Positions 9,067 through 17,093 of a DNA stretch of 64,000 bases are shown here, one piece after another. Every line of letters starts with the position of its first letter. Position 1 is the stretch's first letter. Below the pieces are notes generated by a model. It did no database searches and was not told the DNA's origin. It worked only from the letters and a program-made list of their open reading frames with translations. The DNA is taken from NCBI RefSeq assembly GCF_001831495.1, contig NZ_CP017689.1:2914001-2978000 (forward strand), in the 5' to 3' direction. This DNA is from Thalassotalea crassostreae (GTDB lineage Bacteria > Pseudomonadota > Gammaproteobacteria > Enterobacterales > Alteromonadaceae). A program made the translations under genes and the position numbers.

Positions 9067-9756
9067 TTACTCCTTTGAGTTATCTATCGGGTAATTAGTA
9101 TTTTGTAATGTTACAGGGCTAGTCATAGTGTTAAATGACTGAGTCTGAAGATTATATTCAAGCTTTTGTAACCGTAATTTTTGATCTAACAAGTCATCAT
9201 CTCTTTGCTCGTTAACAAACTTAACTACAGCTGAAATGTCCTGTTGGCGCTCTTGCCTAGTTGTGGACATTAAATAGCTTGCGAGTTTTAAATTATTGTC
9301 CGTCTGACTTTGTTTTAAGTCGCTGACGAAATTGGTCATTACCACTTGCTGCTCTTTAGCAAAGTCGCCTAACTGTTGTTCTATTAGCGTATTTACATCT
9401 TTTGCTGTCTGCTGTTCTTGATGACCAAAATTAACCGCATAGCCTTGTTCTGTAGAGATGAACTGCACATTAAAAATCACCAACATAATCGCAAATACTG
9501 ACGATGTGAATGACAATACTGGTAAACCTTGCCATTGCCACCACGGGCTCTTATCAGTACTGAATGTAGACTCTCGATCCCATGCAGGGACGTCCTCTTG
9601 TGCAATACAATGAACCTGTTGTTCGAGGTACCTTGCCATCGCTAGGCGCTGCTTTAACTCTGCATTGTCTTCAATACTTTGCTCGAACTGTACTGCTTGT
9701 TCTGCATCCAATTTACCATCGAGCCATAACTGAAACTGTTTTTCTGAATTAGACAT
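9067..9756 (-). CDS. Putative membrane anti-sigma factor
   Basis: A 229-residue protein. Its first ~75 residues are cytoplasmic in character (LWLDGKLDAEQAVQFEQSI, typical of anti-sigma N-terminal helices). One membrane segment follows at ~80-100 and then a Gln-rich periplasmic coiled coil to the end. There is no HxxxCxxC zinc motif. Its first bases overlap the end of the upstream ECF sigma gene (shared 9749-9756), the usual arrangement of a sigma/anti-sigma pair. The function is inferred from topology and position; sequence identity to a known anti-sigma family was not tested. Confidence 0.7.
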   Translation of the reverse strand: MSNSEKQFQLWLDGKLDAEQAVQFEQSIEDNAELKQRLAMARYLEQQVHCIAQEDVPAWDRESTFSTDKSPWWQWQGLPVLSFTSSVFAIMLVIFNVQFISTEQGYAVNFGHQEQQTAKDVNTLIEQQLGDFAKEQQVVMTNFVSDLKQSQTDNNLKLASYLMSTTRQERQQDISAVVKFVNEQRDDDLLDQKLRLQKLEYNLQTQSFNTMTSPVTLQNTNYPIDNSKE

Positions 9757-10297
9757 AATCGAGCTCCAACTCTACCTTTAACTTATCTAAGGCACTATAT
9801 AATCGTGATTTAACGGTATTAGAAGAAACACCTAATTGTGTTGCTATTTCATCAAAGGTAAATTGTTGAAAGAATTTCATTTCTACAACTAACCGCTGAT
9901 TCACCGGTAATATTTGTAAACTACGTATTAAACTTTCTGCTTGCTGTGATTGCATCAACTCTGATTGCGGACAAGAATCTTTCTCATCGGCAACTTGCTC
10001 TGGTTCGTCATCCAGTGCTTGCCATGGTTTTTTGCGACGATAGTATTCAATGCAACGGTAATGTGCTATTCGAAACAACCAGGTTTTGAATTTACTTTCA
10101 CCGCGAAAAGAAGAAAGGTTTCGAAATACTGCGACAAAAATATCTTGCAATAAATCTAAGGCATCATCCCTATCACCAACCATTCTCAGAGCGTAGTTAT
10201 AGATTTGTGATTCATAGCGTTTAAGCAGTTCCATCCAGGCAGTTTTATTACCTTTAATTGCTTTGGCTATTAATTTTTCATCACTGCGCTCAAACAA
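9749..10297 (-). CDS. ECF-family RNA polymerase sigma factor (RpoE-like)
   Basis: The 182-residue product has sigma-70 region 2 (~residues 27-95, with DALDLLQDIFVAVFRNLSSF and TWLFRIAHYRCIEYYRRKK). Region 4 (~125-178) carries the helix-turn-helix FDEIATQLGVSSNTVKSRLYSALDKL. Regions 1.1 and 3 are lacking, as expected for group 4 factors. No ATG is available near the start. The frame opens with TTG at 10297, five bases after AGGAGCC-type sequence, so the start is probable but unusual. It is translationally coupled to the anti-sigma-like gene. Target genes are unknown; autoregulation is possible (see 10345-10372). Confidence 0.9.
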   Translation of the reverse strand: MFERSDEKLIAKAIKGNKTAWMELLKRYESQIYNYALRMVGDRDDALDLLQDIFVAVFRNLSSFRGESKFKTWLFRIAHYRCIEYYRRKKPWQALDDEPEQVADEKDSCPQSELMQSQQAESLIRSLQILPVNQRLVVEMKFFQQFTFDEIATQLGVSSNTVKSRLYSALDKLKVELELDYV

Positions 10298-10344
10298 AAT
10301 GGCTCCTAATTATTATTCTCATCAACATTGCTTTTTGTTGTCTC

Positions 10345-10372
10345 TTTGTAGGTATAGTCGAGACAAGTTTCA
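10345..10372 (-). promoter_or_regulatory. Candidate ECF-type promoter upstream of the sigma operon
   Basis: On the minus strand TGAAAC (10367-10372) is followed after 16 bases by TACAAA (10345-10350). A GAAAC-type -35 element is common to promoters of ECF factors, which often read their own operon. The -10 part is weak and this is a guess from position. Confidence 0.35.
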
Positions 10373-10396
10373 AAATAGTTTGAAAAGATTAATAAT

Positions 10397-11308
10397 TTAT
10401 TTTTCAAACAAATTTTGAATCAAATCGGCAATCAAAGTAAACGTTTCAGAACGTAAACTGCCTTTTCGTTCAAGCATTGCGATTTGTCTATAGGCAGGAT
10501 TTGGCATTTGAGCGACAGATAGAAACTCATTACTGGCAATACCTTTATCTATTGCCATTTTAGGTAAAAAAGTAAGACCTTTGTGGTGGATGGTCATTTG
10601 CAATAAAGTGGCAATTGAGGTGGAAAAGAATGGATTGATTTTTTTCTGATCAACAAGCTTACATGCTGACAGTGCATGCTCTTTTAAACAATGTTCATCA
10701 GATAACAGGAATACACTTCCATTAACTAATGATTTAAAGTTGCCGCTTTCAAGCACAGAATCGACAATGACTTTATCGCCAACCAATTCAATTGCATCTT
10801 GTCCCAGCATAGTTTCTTTAAACTGATTTGCATATTTTGCTTCAATAGGCAGCGCAAGTATAGCGACATCAATATCTCCGTTGGCTAATTGCTGCAGCAA
10901 AGTTTCGGTGGGTGCTTCAGTGATAAAAAGCTCAATGTCTGGTAATTTTTCACTTGCCAAAGAAACAACGTCTGTTAGCAGAAAAGGCGCGATGGTTGGA
11001 ATTGAGCCAAGGTGGATCTGACCTTTACTGGCAATACCACCAGATTTAGAAAATTCCACTAAATTGGTAGCGTCCAAAATCAATTTCTCTGCCAAATTAA
11101 CCACCGCTTTACCGTGAGCGGTAAAAACAAAGCTTTTATGATCGCGCTCAATAAGCTGGCAATCTAACAATTGCTCGAGCTTAATGATGGCACTACTTAA
11201 GGTTGACTGACTGACAAAGCATGCTTCAGCTGCTTTATGGAAATGTTGGTGCTCGTTTAATGCCAATAGATATTGTAAATGTTTTAGGTTTGGCAAATGG
11301 GTGTTCAT
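10397..11308 (-). CDS. oxyR: Hydrogen-peroxide-responsive LysR-type regulator OxyR
   Basis: A LysR-family activator: N-terminal winged helix-turn-helix (~residues 8-65, KAAEACFVSQSTLSSAIIKLEQ) and a C-terminal effector domain. The effector domain holds the redox pair of OxyR, C207 and C216, in DEHCLKEHALSAC. They are nine residues apart, as C199 and C208 are in Escherichia coli. Peroxide would form the disulfide and switch on antioxidant genes. I use the ATG at 11308; a TTG at 11320 would add four residues and neither start has a clear ribosome-binding site. No katG or ahp gene is nearby. Confidence 0.88.
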   Translation of the reverse strand: MNTHLPNLKHLQYLLALNEHQHFHKAAEACFVSQSTLSSAIIKLEQLLDCQLIERDHKSFVFTAHGKAVVNLAEKLILDATNLVEFSKSGGIASKGQIHLGSIPTIAPFLLTDVVSLASEKLPDIELFITEAPTETLLQQLANGDIDVAILALPIEAKYANQFKETMLGQDAIELVGDKVIVDSVLESGNFKSLVNGSVFLLSDEHCLKEHALSACKLVDQKKINPFFSTSIATLLQMTIHHKGLTFLPKMAIDKGIASNEFLSVAQMPNPAYRQIAMLERKGSLRSETFTLIADLIQNLFEK

Positions 11309-11424
11309 CGATAAATTCAATCAGTAATTAATTATGGTTTAATTAATTTAATCTAAAATTGAATAAAAGCCAATTTTCATAGTGTTTTTTTATTAGTTAG
11401 TGAGCAATTAAATCCTATAAACAA

Positions 11425-11449
11425 AAACCCCAGCATGATGCTGGGGTTT
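11425..11449 (-). terminator. Rho-independent terminator of the DUF1161 gene
   Basis: CCCCAGCA and TGCTGGGG form a tight GC-rich stem with a three-base loop, with A and T runs on the flanks. On the minus strand it follows the gene ending at 11509 and precedes the oxyR start. Confidence 0.85.
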
Positions 11450-11508
11450 GTTATTCGTGGTGGTAAATTTAGCGAACTAAATTCTTAACCTTTGGATTAA
11501 CCTTGTGA

Positions 11509-11754
11509 TTAACCTTTGTATAGGTTTTTGTATAAGATTTTTTGAGAACCAGCTTCACAGCTACCAACGACTTTATAACCTTCGTGCTCGTCAACTTCAT
11601 CATTGTCAACAACCATCAAATCAAAATTTTCAACACCGTTATTCGAAATTTTAGTATGAATTTCATCTTCTAATTCATCACAATCTTTAACTTCAGCTTG
11701 AGCAGAAACAGAGAATAAAAGTGCAGCAGTAAATAATGAGATAAGTTTTTTCAT
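11509..11754 (-). CDS. Small exported DUF1161-like protein
   Basis: An 81-residue protein with a clear signal peptide (MKKLISLFTAALLFSVSAQA), giving a mature protein of about 60 residues. The pattern KDCDELEDEIHTKISNNGV ... YKVVGSCEAGSQKILY matches the DUF1161 family of small periplasmic proteins as I know it. Two Cys (in KDCDEL and GSCEAG) could form a disulfide. Its function is unknown. It is monocistronic with its own terminator. Confidence 0.75.
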   Translation of the reverse strand: MKKLISLFTAALLFSVSAQAEVKDCDELEDEIHTKISNNGVENFDLMVVDNDEVDEHEGYKVVGSCEAGSQKILYKNLYKG

Positions 11755-11883
11755 TGGTAAATCCTTAATTGTTTAGATGCATCTATAATAACGCCTCTAA
11801 ATTATTAAACTGCAAAGAAGTGTTGGAACTTTGTTATAAAATTGTAAACTCCAAGCTCGAGAACAACTTTAGCAGTACTCATA

Positions 11884-11914
11884 AAAAAGCCGGACACTGT
11901 TTTGTGTCCGGCTT
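11884..11914 (-). terminator. Rho-independent terminator of the pit operon
   Basis: GCCGGACAC and GTGTCCGGC form a nine-base perfect stem with a six-base loop. On the minus strand a T-run follows. It lies 30 bases after the phosphate transporter stop codon. Confidence 0.9.
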
Positions 11915-11943
11915 GGTTATTAAGGTTTATTCTGAATTATAGG

Positions 11944-13209
11944 TTAGCTAAACGCCCCTTTAATCATCCAGAAGAACATAATTGATAATGCTGCGCCTAC
12001 AGGTAATGTAACAACCCATGAAACAACGATGTTACGAACAACACCTAAGTTGATAGCCGCGATACCACGCGCCATACCTACACCTAAAACAGCACCAACT
12101 AATGTTTGAGTCGTTGAAATAGGAAGACCAGTACCAGATGCTACAACTACCGTACATGCCGCCGCTAATTCTGCCGCAAAACCACGACTTGGCGTTAGGT
12201 GAGTAATACCAGTACCAATCGTTGCCATAACGCGATGACCGAACAACGCAAGACCCGCTACGATACCAAAACCACCTAGAGGTAATATCCACCATGCAAG
12301 AGCCGCTTTAGATGCAATCTCGCCGTCTGAACCAACAATTGAAACAACTGCAGCTAGTGGACCAATTGCGTTCGCCACGTCATTTGAACCGTGAGCAAAG
12401 GCCATACAACAAGCTGTGATAACCATTAACACTGCAAATACTTTTTCAACGTTTATATAGTTAGCACGACGATTTTTACTTTCTTTAAAGTTCAAGCGAG
12501 AAATAAATATCTTACCTACTATCGCAACAACAATCGCAACACCAATTGCCCATAAGTAACCTTCAACAGCACCTAGCTCTAGACCAACATGTTTTAGACC
12601 TTTCTTGATAGTAACAAGAGACAAGATAAAGCCGGCAAGGAACATATATAGTGGTACCCACTTTTTCGCTTGCTGTAATGGATTATCTGTATCAAAGATA
12701 AGTTTTTGCGCACTGTTAAATATAATGAATGAAAACACACCAGCAATTAACGGCGTGACAATCCAACTACCAACAATACCTAGTACAGCGCCCCAGTTTA
12801 CCGTATCTACACTAACACCTATCGCTGAGAAACCGATGATGGCACCAACAATTGAGTGAGTAGTAGAAACTGGCCAGCCCATGTAAGAAGCAATTAATAG
12901 CCAAACACCAGCAGCTAGAAGTGCTGAAATCATACCGAATACAAGTTGCTCCGGTATATCTACATAGAAACTTGCGTCAATGATACCTTTTCGAATGGTT
13001 GAAGTTACTTCACCACCCGCAAGGTATGCACCAGCAAACTCAAAGACCATGGCAATTAAGATTGCCTGTTTGATGGTTAACGCTTTTGAACCAACAGAAG
13101 TACCCATCGCATTAGCAACATCATTTGCACCAATACCCCAGGCCATAATAAAACCAACAATCGCAGCAAAAATAACTAAGGTGCTGCCGTAATTCGCTAA
13201 AATATCCAT
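11944..13209 (-). CDS. pit: Inorganic phosphate transporter, PiT family
   Basis: A 421-residue polytopic inner-membrane protein with about 10-11 hydrophobic segments. It has two inverted copies of the PiT signature, one near the N-terminus (GANDVANAMGTSVGSKALT) and one in the second half (AHGSNDVANAIGPLAAVV). Such carriers bring in phosphate, usually as a metal-phosphate complex or with a cation. It starts 11 bases after the DUF47 gene and forms an operon with it. The upstream PhoB-type promoter (14162-14195) predicts induction by phosphate starvation, whereas Escherichia coli pitA is regarded as a largely constitutive, low-affinity system. Confidence 0.94.
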   Translation of the reverse strand: MDILANYGSTLVIFAAIVGFIMAWGIGANDVANAMGTSVGSKALTIKQAILIAMVFEFAGAYLAGGEVTSTIRKGIIDASFYVDIPEQLVFGMISALLAAGVWLLIASYMGWPVSTTHSIVGAIIGFSAIGVSVDTVNWGAVLGIVGSWIVTPLIAGVFSFIIFNSAQKLIFDTDNPLQQAKKWVPLYMFLAGFILSLVTIKKGLKHVGLELGAVEGYLWAIGVAIVVAIVGKIFISRLNFKESKNRRANYINVEKVFAVLMVITACCMAFAHGSNDVANAIGPLAAVVSIVGSDGEIASKAALAWWILPLGGFGIVAGLALFGHRVMATIGTGITHLTPSRGFAAELAAACTVVVASGTGLPISTTQTLVGAVLGVGMARGIAAINLGVVRNIVVSWVVTLPVGAALSIMFFWMIKGAFS

Positions 13210-13220
13210 TACTTAATACC

Positions 13221-13898
13221 TTATCTTGCTAGCATGATTTCGAGACGAGCACCTACGCGCTCAGCTAAGTCGGCTAAGTCACCAACCCACTCAATGATTT
13301 GATATAAGAACATAACATCAACTGGATTCATGTCTTTTTCTATTGCCATTAAATTGCGACGCAATGTAATTTGCATGCGATCAGTGTCATCTTCTATTAA
13401 CGCTAATTCAACGATCATTTTTTCAACAAGATCAACTTCGCGACCTCTAAAACCGGTTTCTAATAAATCGTCTAATTCGTAGATTGCCTCTGCAGCTTGT
13501 TTGATCGCATCAAGACAACGTTCTACATAAGCATTAAATTCACTCGACAATGCAGCAGGGATGACAAGCTGACGACCAAAGATTCGGCCCGCAATGTCCT
13601 TAGTCTTGTTAGCAATTTTATCTTGCTGCGATACAAGCTCTAATACATCGGTACGCTCTACTGGCATGAAAATCCCACCAGGTAAGTCGCTACGGATTTC
13701 ACGTTTCAATGCATCGGCTTCTTTTTCCAATGTTGAAATGTTCGTACGAATATTTGAAGCTTCATCCCAGTCAGACTGTTCAGTAGCAACCAAGAAAGAA
13801 GGTAATAGTGCTGCACATTCATTTACTTTGCGAATATGTAACTCTAAAGGTTTTAACGGCGATTTTGCAAATACACCTAGAATTGAATTTCCACTCAT
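13221..13898 (-). CDS. DUF47 / PhoU-like protein, Pit accessory
   Basis: A 225-residue all-helical protein of the DUF47 (TIGR00153) family, distantly related to PhoU. It starts GNSILGVFAKSPLKPLELHI and contains a long run of amphipathic helices rich in acidic residues that in this family bind metals. It is the first gene of the operon with pit, a pairing seen in many bacteria and taken to mean that it modulates the transporter. GGAAG lies before the ATG. It has no membrane segment or signal, so it is cytoplasmic. Confidence 0.9.
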   Translation of the reverse strand: MSGNSILGVFAKSPLKPLELHIRKVNECAALLPSFLVATEQSDWDEASNIRTNISTLEKEADALKREIRSDLPGGIFMPVERTDVLELVSQQDKIANKTKDIAGRIFGRQLVIPAALSSEFNAYVERCLDAIKQAAEAIYELDDLLETGFRGREVDLVEKMIVELALIEDDTDRMQITLRRNLMAIEKDMNPVDVMFLYQIIEWVGDLADLAERVGARLEIMLAR

Positions 13899-14391
13899 AT
13901 TATCTTCCTGCAGTATTTAGACTGCTTGATTAAATTTTGTAAGTAATATTTATACTTACATGCTGGCCATTAGGCCGTTATATCAATATTTAGTCTTTAA
14001 ACGTCAAAGTAAAAACTAAACTACAACTATTAAATTAACCTACTTTTTATATAAAAAGTGCGACATACCAGCTGAATTATTGAACATTCTTTAATAGTAT
14101 TTATTACTCTTTTTCTCTATTAAAGCTTCAACAGAATCAGTTTCCCTAGTAAACGCCGGCTATTATAAAGTGCTAATATGACAGTTTTGTTACAGTGCTA
14201 AAAAGAATTACAAAAGACGGTATAAACAAATCATTTTAAAGGGGAAGTAGCGACTTAATTCACTTGTGCAGTAGCGAAATATAACCACCAGTAAAATTGA
14301 TTAACATCAAGTTAACCTATATAAAACAAGGCTATATTGTCTATAGAGCGACTTATTCGTTAATTTAAAAAGAAATATAGGGAGTGCATTG
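13899..14391. other. Divergent intergenic region between the pit operon and a small membrane-protein gene
   Basis: A stretch of 493 bases without a coding frame I believe. It is AT-rich. It contains the PhoB-type promoter of the pit operon (14162-14195), leaving a 5' leader of about 260 bases before the DUF47 start, in which I see no clear riboswitch or terminator. The right part (14300-14390) presumably carries the promoter of the gene at 14392; no strong -35/-10 pair was picked. Confidence 0.6.
14162..14195 (-). promoter_or_regulatory. PhoB-activated promoter of the DUF47-pit operon
   Basis: On the minus strand CTGTAAC-AAAA-CTGTCAT (14178-14195) gives the two 7-base repeats and 4-base spacer of a Pho box. 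Ten bases further on lies a perfect TATAAT (14162-14167). This spacing is that of classical PhoB-dependent promoters, in which the Pho box stands in for the -35 element. phoB and phoR lie in the same window at 44.4-46.4 kb. Confidence 0.85.
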
Positions 14392-14637
14392 ATGGATGAC
14401 GAAAAATTAATTCTAATTTTAAAAATATGTATCGGTATTGGTATTGGCTTACTTCTTCTTGGTCACTATGTAATCTCTTATAGTGGTATTCCTGAAACCA
14501 TGGGACCAGCAGGTATGGCGATTGGTGCTGGCTGCGTAGCATTCGGGTTAATATTCTCCCTACCAACAAAGATGTACCTCACCTTTTTATTAGTTAAACG
14601 TGAAAACACTCAAGACAATCACCTAGATAATAGTTAA
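14392..14637 (+). CDS. Small two-helix membrane protein, unknown function
   Basis: An 81-residue protein with two membrane segments (~residues 6-25 and ~38-58) joined by a short loop (SYSGIPETMGPAG), and a polar C-terminus. I do not recognise the family. The start is the ATG at 14392 after GGGAG; a TTG one codon earlier is in frame. It stands alone, divergent from the pit operon and 209 bases before the M3 peptidase gene. Confidence 0.65.
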   Translation: MDDEKLILILKICIGIGIGLLLLGHYVISYSGIPETMGPAGMAIGAGCVAFGLIFSLPTKMYLTFLLVKRENTQDNHLDNS

Positions 14638-14846
14638 CACACAAGACGAGTAACTCGCGGTTCAGTAGACACTTTTGTAATTAATTCGTAACGAATAGCA
14701 GCATTTCGTTACAATTTAACTATGATAGATGCACAGAAAAGTTTTACATCCTTGCCACTTTGTTATAAAAACGGGTGTCGAAAATTTATTAACAATAATT
14801 TCGTATAGCAATTATGCTGCCGAAATTAGAAAAACGGGAAGATTAA

Positions 14847-17006
14847 ATGAAAGTAAGTATCCTTACCCCTATCGCTTTGGTTGTTGCCTTAGCCGGTTGT
14901 AGTGAAGGTAGCAACACTAACGCTAACGACACGACTAAAGTAGAACAGTCAGTAAGCGTTGAAGTTACAAACCCTTTTTACCAAGAATGGGACACTCCAT
15001 TTGGCATGCCGCCATTTGAACAAATCAAACTTGAGCATTACAAACCAGCAATGGAAAAAGGTATTGAACAAGTTAAAGAACAAATCGCTACGATTACTAA
15101 TAACCCAGATGCTCCAACATTTGAAAACACTATTGAAGCAATGGAAAAAGGCGGCGATCTTCTCGATAAAACTACCAATGTTTTCTATGGTTTAATTGGT
15201 TCAATGTCGACTCCTGAGATGCAAGCTATTTCGAAAGAAATGTCACCTAAATTCTCAGCAATGTCTGATGACATCAACTTAAACGAAGATTTATTCAAAC
15301 GTGTTAAAGCTGTTTACGAGCAAAAAGATAGCTTAAACCTAAATACTGAACAAACAACTTTATTAGAAAAGTCTTACAAAGGTTTTGTTCGTTCAGGTGC
15401 TAACTTAAACGAAGCAGATAAAGAAACATTACGTTCTTTCAATGCAAAAATTTCAAAATTAAACATTCAATTTGGTGAAAACCTATTGAATGAAACAAAT
15501 AGCTTTGAATTAGTTATTGATAACGAAAAAGATTTAGATGGTTTACCTGACAGCATTATTGCAGCTGCAGCGGCAACAGCTACTGAACGTGGCCATGACG
15601 GTAAGTGGGTATTTACTACACACCGTCCAAGCTTTTATCCGTTCTTAACTTACTCTACAAACCGTAAATTACGTGAGCAATTAAACTACGCCTACACTCA
15701 CCGTGGTGACAACGATAATGCAAACGACAACAAAGCAATTGCTTCTGAATTAGCATCATTACGTTACCAACGTGCGCAAGTGTTAGGTTATAAAACTCAC
15801 GCTCATTACGTGCTTGAAAACAACATGGCTAAAACACCAGAAAACGTTTATGGCCTGTTAGACCGTGTTTGGGAGCCGTCTCTTAATCGTGCTAAGCAAG
15901 AAGTTGCTGATATGCAAGAGTTTGCAAATTCACAAGGTGCTGACTTTAAATTAGAAGCATGGGATTGGTGGTATTACTCTGAGAAAGTTCGTAAAGCAAA
16001 ATACGACCTAGACGAGTCAATTACAAAACCTTACTTTGAATTAAACAATACAATGCAAGGTGTTTTCTATACTGCCAATAAACTTTGGGGCGTTAAATTC
16101 ACTCAACGTGATGACTTACCTAAGTACCACCCTGATGTAACTACTTATGAAGTTACTGACAAAGATGGTTCTGTAATTGGTGTTTACATGACTGACTTCT
16201 ATGTACGTGCTTCTAAGCGCGGCGGTGCATGGATGAGCTCTTTCAGAAAGCAATACAAAATGTATGGTGAAAATGTTCAGCCAATTATCTACAACGTATT
16301 AAACTACCCAGCTCCAGTAAACAATGAGCCAGTATTATTAACGTTCGATCAAGCATCAACGTTATTCCACGAATTTGGTCATGCGATTCAAGGTTTATTG
16401 TCTGATGGTTACTACCGTTCATTAACTGGTACTTCATTACCACGTGATTACGTTGAATATCCTTCACAAGTAATGGAAAACTGGATGACCGAACCAGAAG
16501 TATTAGCTGTATTTGCTAAGCACTACAAAACTGGCGAAGTGATTCCAGCAGAAATCGTTGAGAAAATCCAAGCGTCAGGTAAGTTCAACCAAGGTTTTGC
16601 AACAACTGAGTATATGGCTGCAACACTTCTTGATCTTAAATGGCACACGCTTGAAACCGCAGAGCTACAAGAAGCTGATAAGTTTGAAGCTGATGCGATG
16701 AAAGAAATCGGTTTAATTAACGAAATCGTTCCTCGTTACCGTTCAACATACTTCTCACATATCTTTGCTGGTGGTTATTCGTCAGGTTATTACGGATATA
16801 TTTGGTCTAACATCTTTGATGCTGACACTTACAACGTGTTCACTCAAAAAGGCATTTTTGATCCAGAAACAGCAAATAGCTACCGTAAAAACGTACTTGA
16901 GTCAGGTGGTACTGAAGACCCAATGATCATGTACAAACGTTTCCGCGGTCAAGAACCAGACCCGATTTACTTACTTAAGAAACGTGGTTTAGTGAGCGAA
17001 GACTAA
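14847..17006 (+). CDS. M3-family metallopeptidase lipoprotein (Dcp / oligopeptidase-A-like)
   Basis: A 719-residue zinc peptidase that cleaves short peptides. The N-terminus is a lipoprotein signal (LVVALAGCSEG), so it is exported and anchored, unlike cytoplasmic oligopeptidase A. The M3 domain carries HEFGH at 508-512 within TLFHEFGHAIQGLLSDG, and the conserved GGYSSGYYGYIWS near the C-terminus. Relatives include peptidyl-dipeptidase Dcp and oligopeptidase A; the start (NPFYQEWDTPFGMPPFEQI) is typical of Dcp-like proteins from marine Alteromonadales. It is monocistronic, with a strong terminator. A nutritional role in peptide use is inference. Confidence 0.92.
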   Translation: MKVSILTPIALVVALAGCSEGSNTNANDTTKVEQSVSVEVTNPFYQEWDTPFGMPPFEQIKLEHYKPAMEKGIEQVKEQIATITNNPDAPTFENTIEAMEKGGDLLDKTTNVFYGLIGSMSTPEMQAISKEMSPKFSAMSDDINLNEDLFKRVKAVYEQKDSLNLNTEQTTLLEKSYKGFVRSGANLNEADKETLRSFNAKISKLNIQFGENLLNETNSFELVIDNEKDLDGLPDSIIAAAAATATERGHDGKWVFTTHRPSFYPFLTYSTNRKLREQLNYAYTHRGDNDNANDNKAIASELASLRYQRAQVLGYKTHAHYVLENNMAKTPENVYGLLDRVWEPSLNRAKQEVADMQEFANSQGADFKLEAWDWWYYSEKVRKAKYDLDESITKPYFELNNTMQGVFYTANKLWGVKFTQRDDLPKYHPDVTTYEVTDKDGSVIGVYMTDFYVRASKRGGAWMSSFRKQYKMYGENVQPIIYNVLNYPAPVNNEPVLLTFDQASTLFHEFGHAIQGLLSDGYYRSLTGTSLPRDYVEYPSQVMENWMTEPEVLAVFAKHYKTGEVIPAEIVEKIQASGKFNQGFATTEYMAATLLDLKWHTLETAELQEADKFEADAMKEIGLINEIVPRYRSTYFSHIFAGGYSSGYYGYIWSNIFDADTYNVFTQKGIFDPETANSYRKNVLESGGTEDPMIMYKRFRGQEPDPIYLLKKRGLVSED

Positions 17007-17028
17007 TTAGAATTTTTTCTAAATATTA

Positions 17029-17052
17029 AAAAGCCCCGAAAGGGGCTTTTTT
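17029..17052 (+). terminator. Rho-independent terminator of the M3 peptidase gene
   Basis: AAGCCCC, a short loop and GGGGCTT followed by a T-run, 23 bases after the stop codon. The symmetrical A/T flanks would also let it work for the convergent gene ending at 17094. Confidence 0.9.
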
Positions 17053-17093
17053 GTGGTTGCGTCTTTTTAAGGTGATAGTATTAAACTGTGACC

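Noticed and set aside
16285-16467. Short frames within the M3 peptidase gene on the minus strand
   Set aside because: They are shadows of a well-supported gene with catalytic motif in the same stretch.
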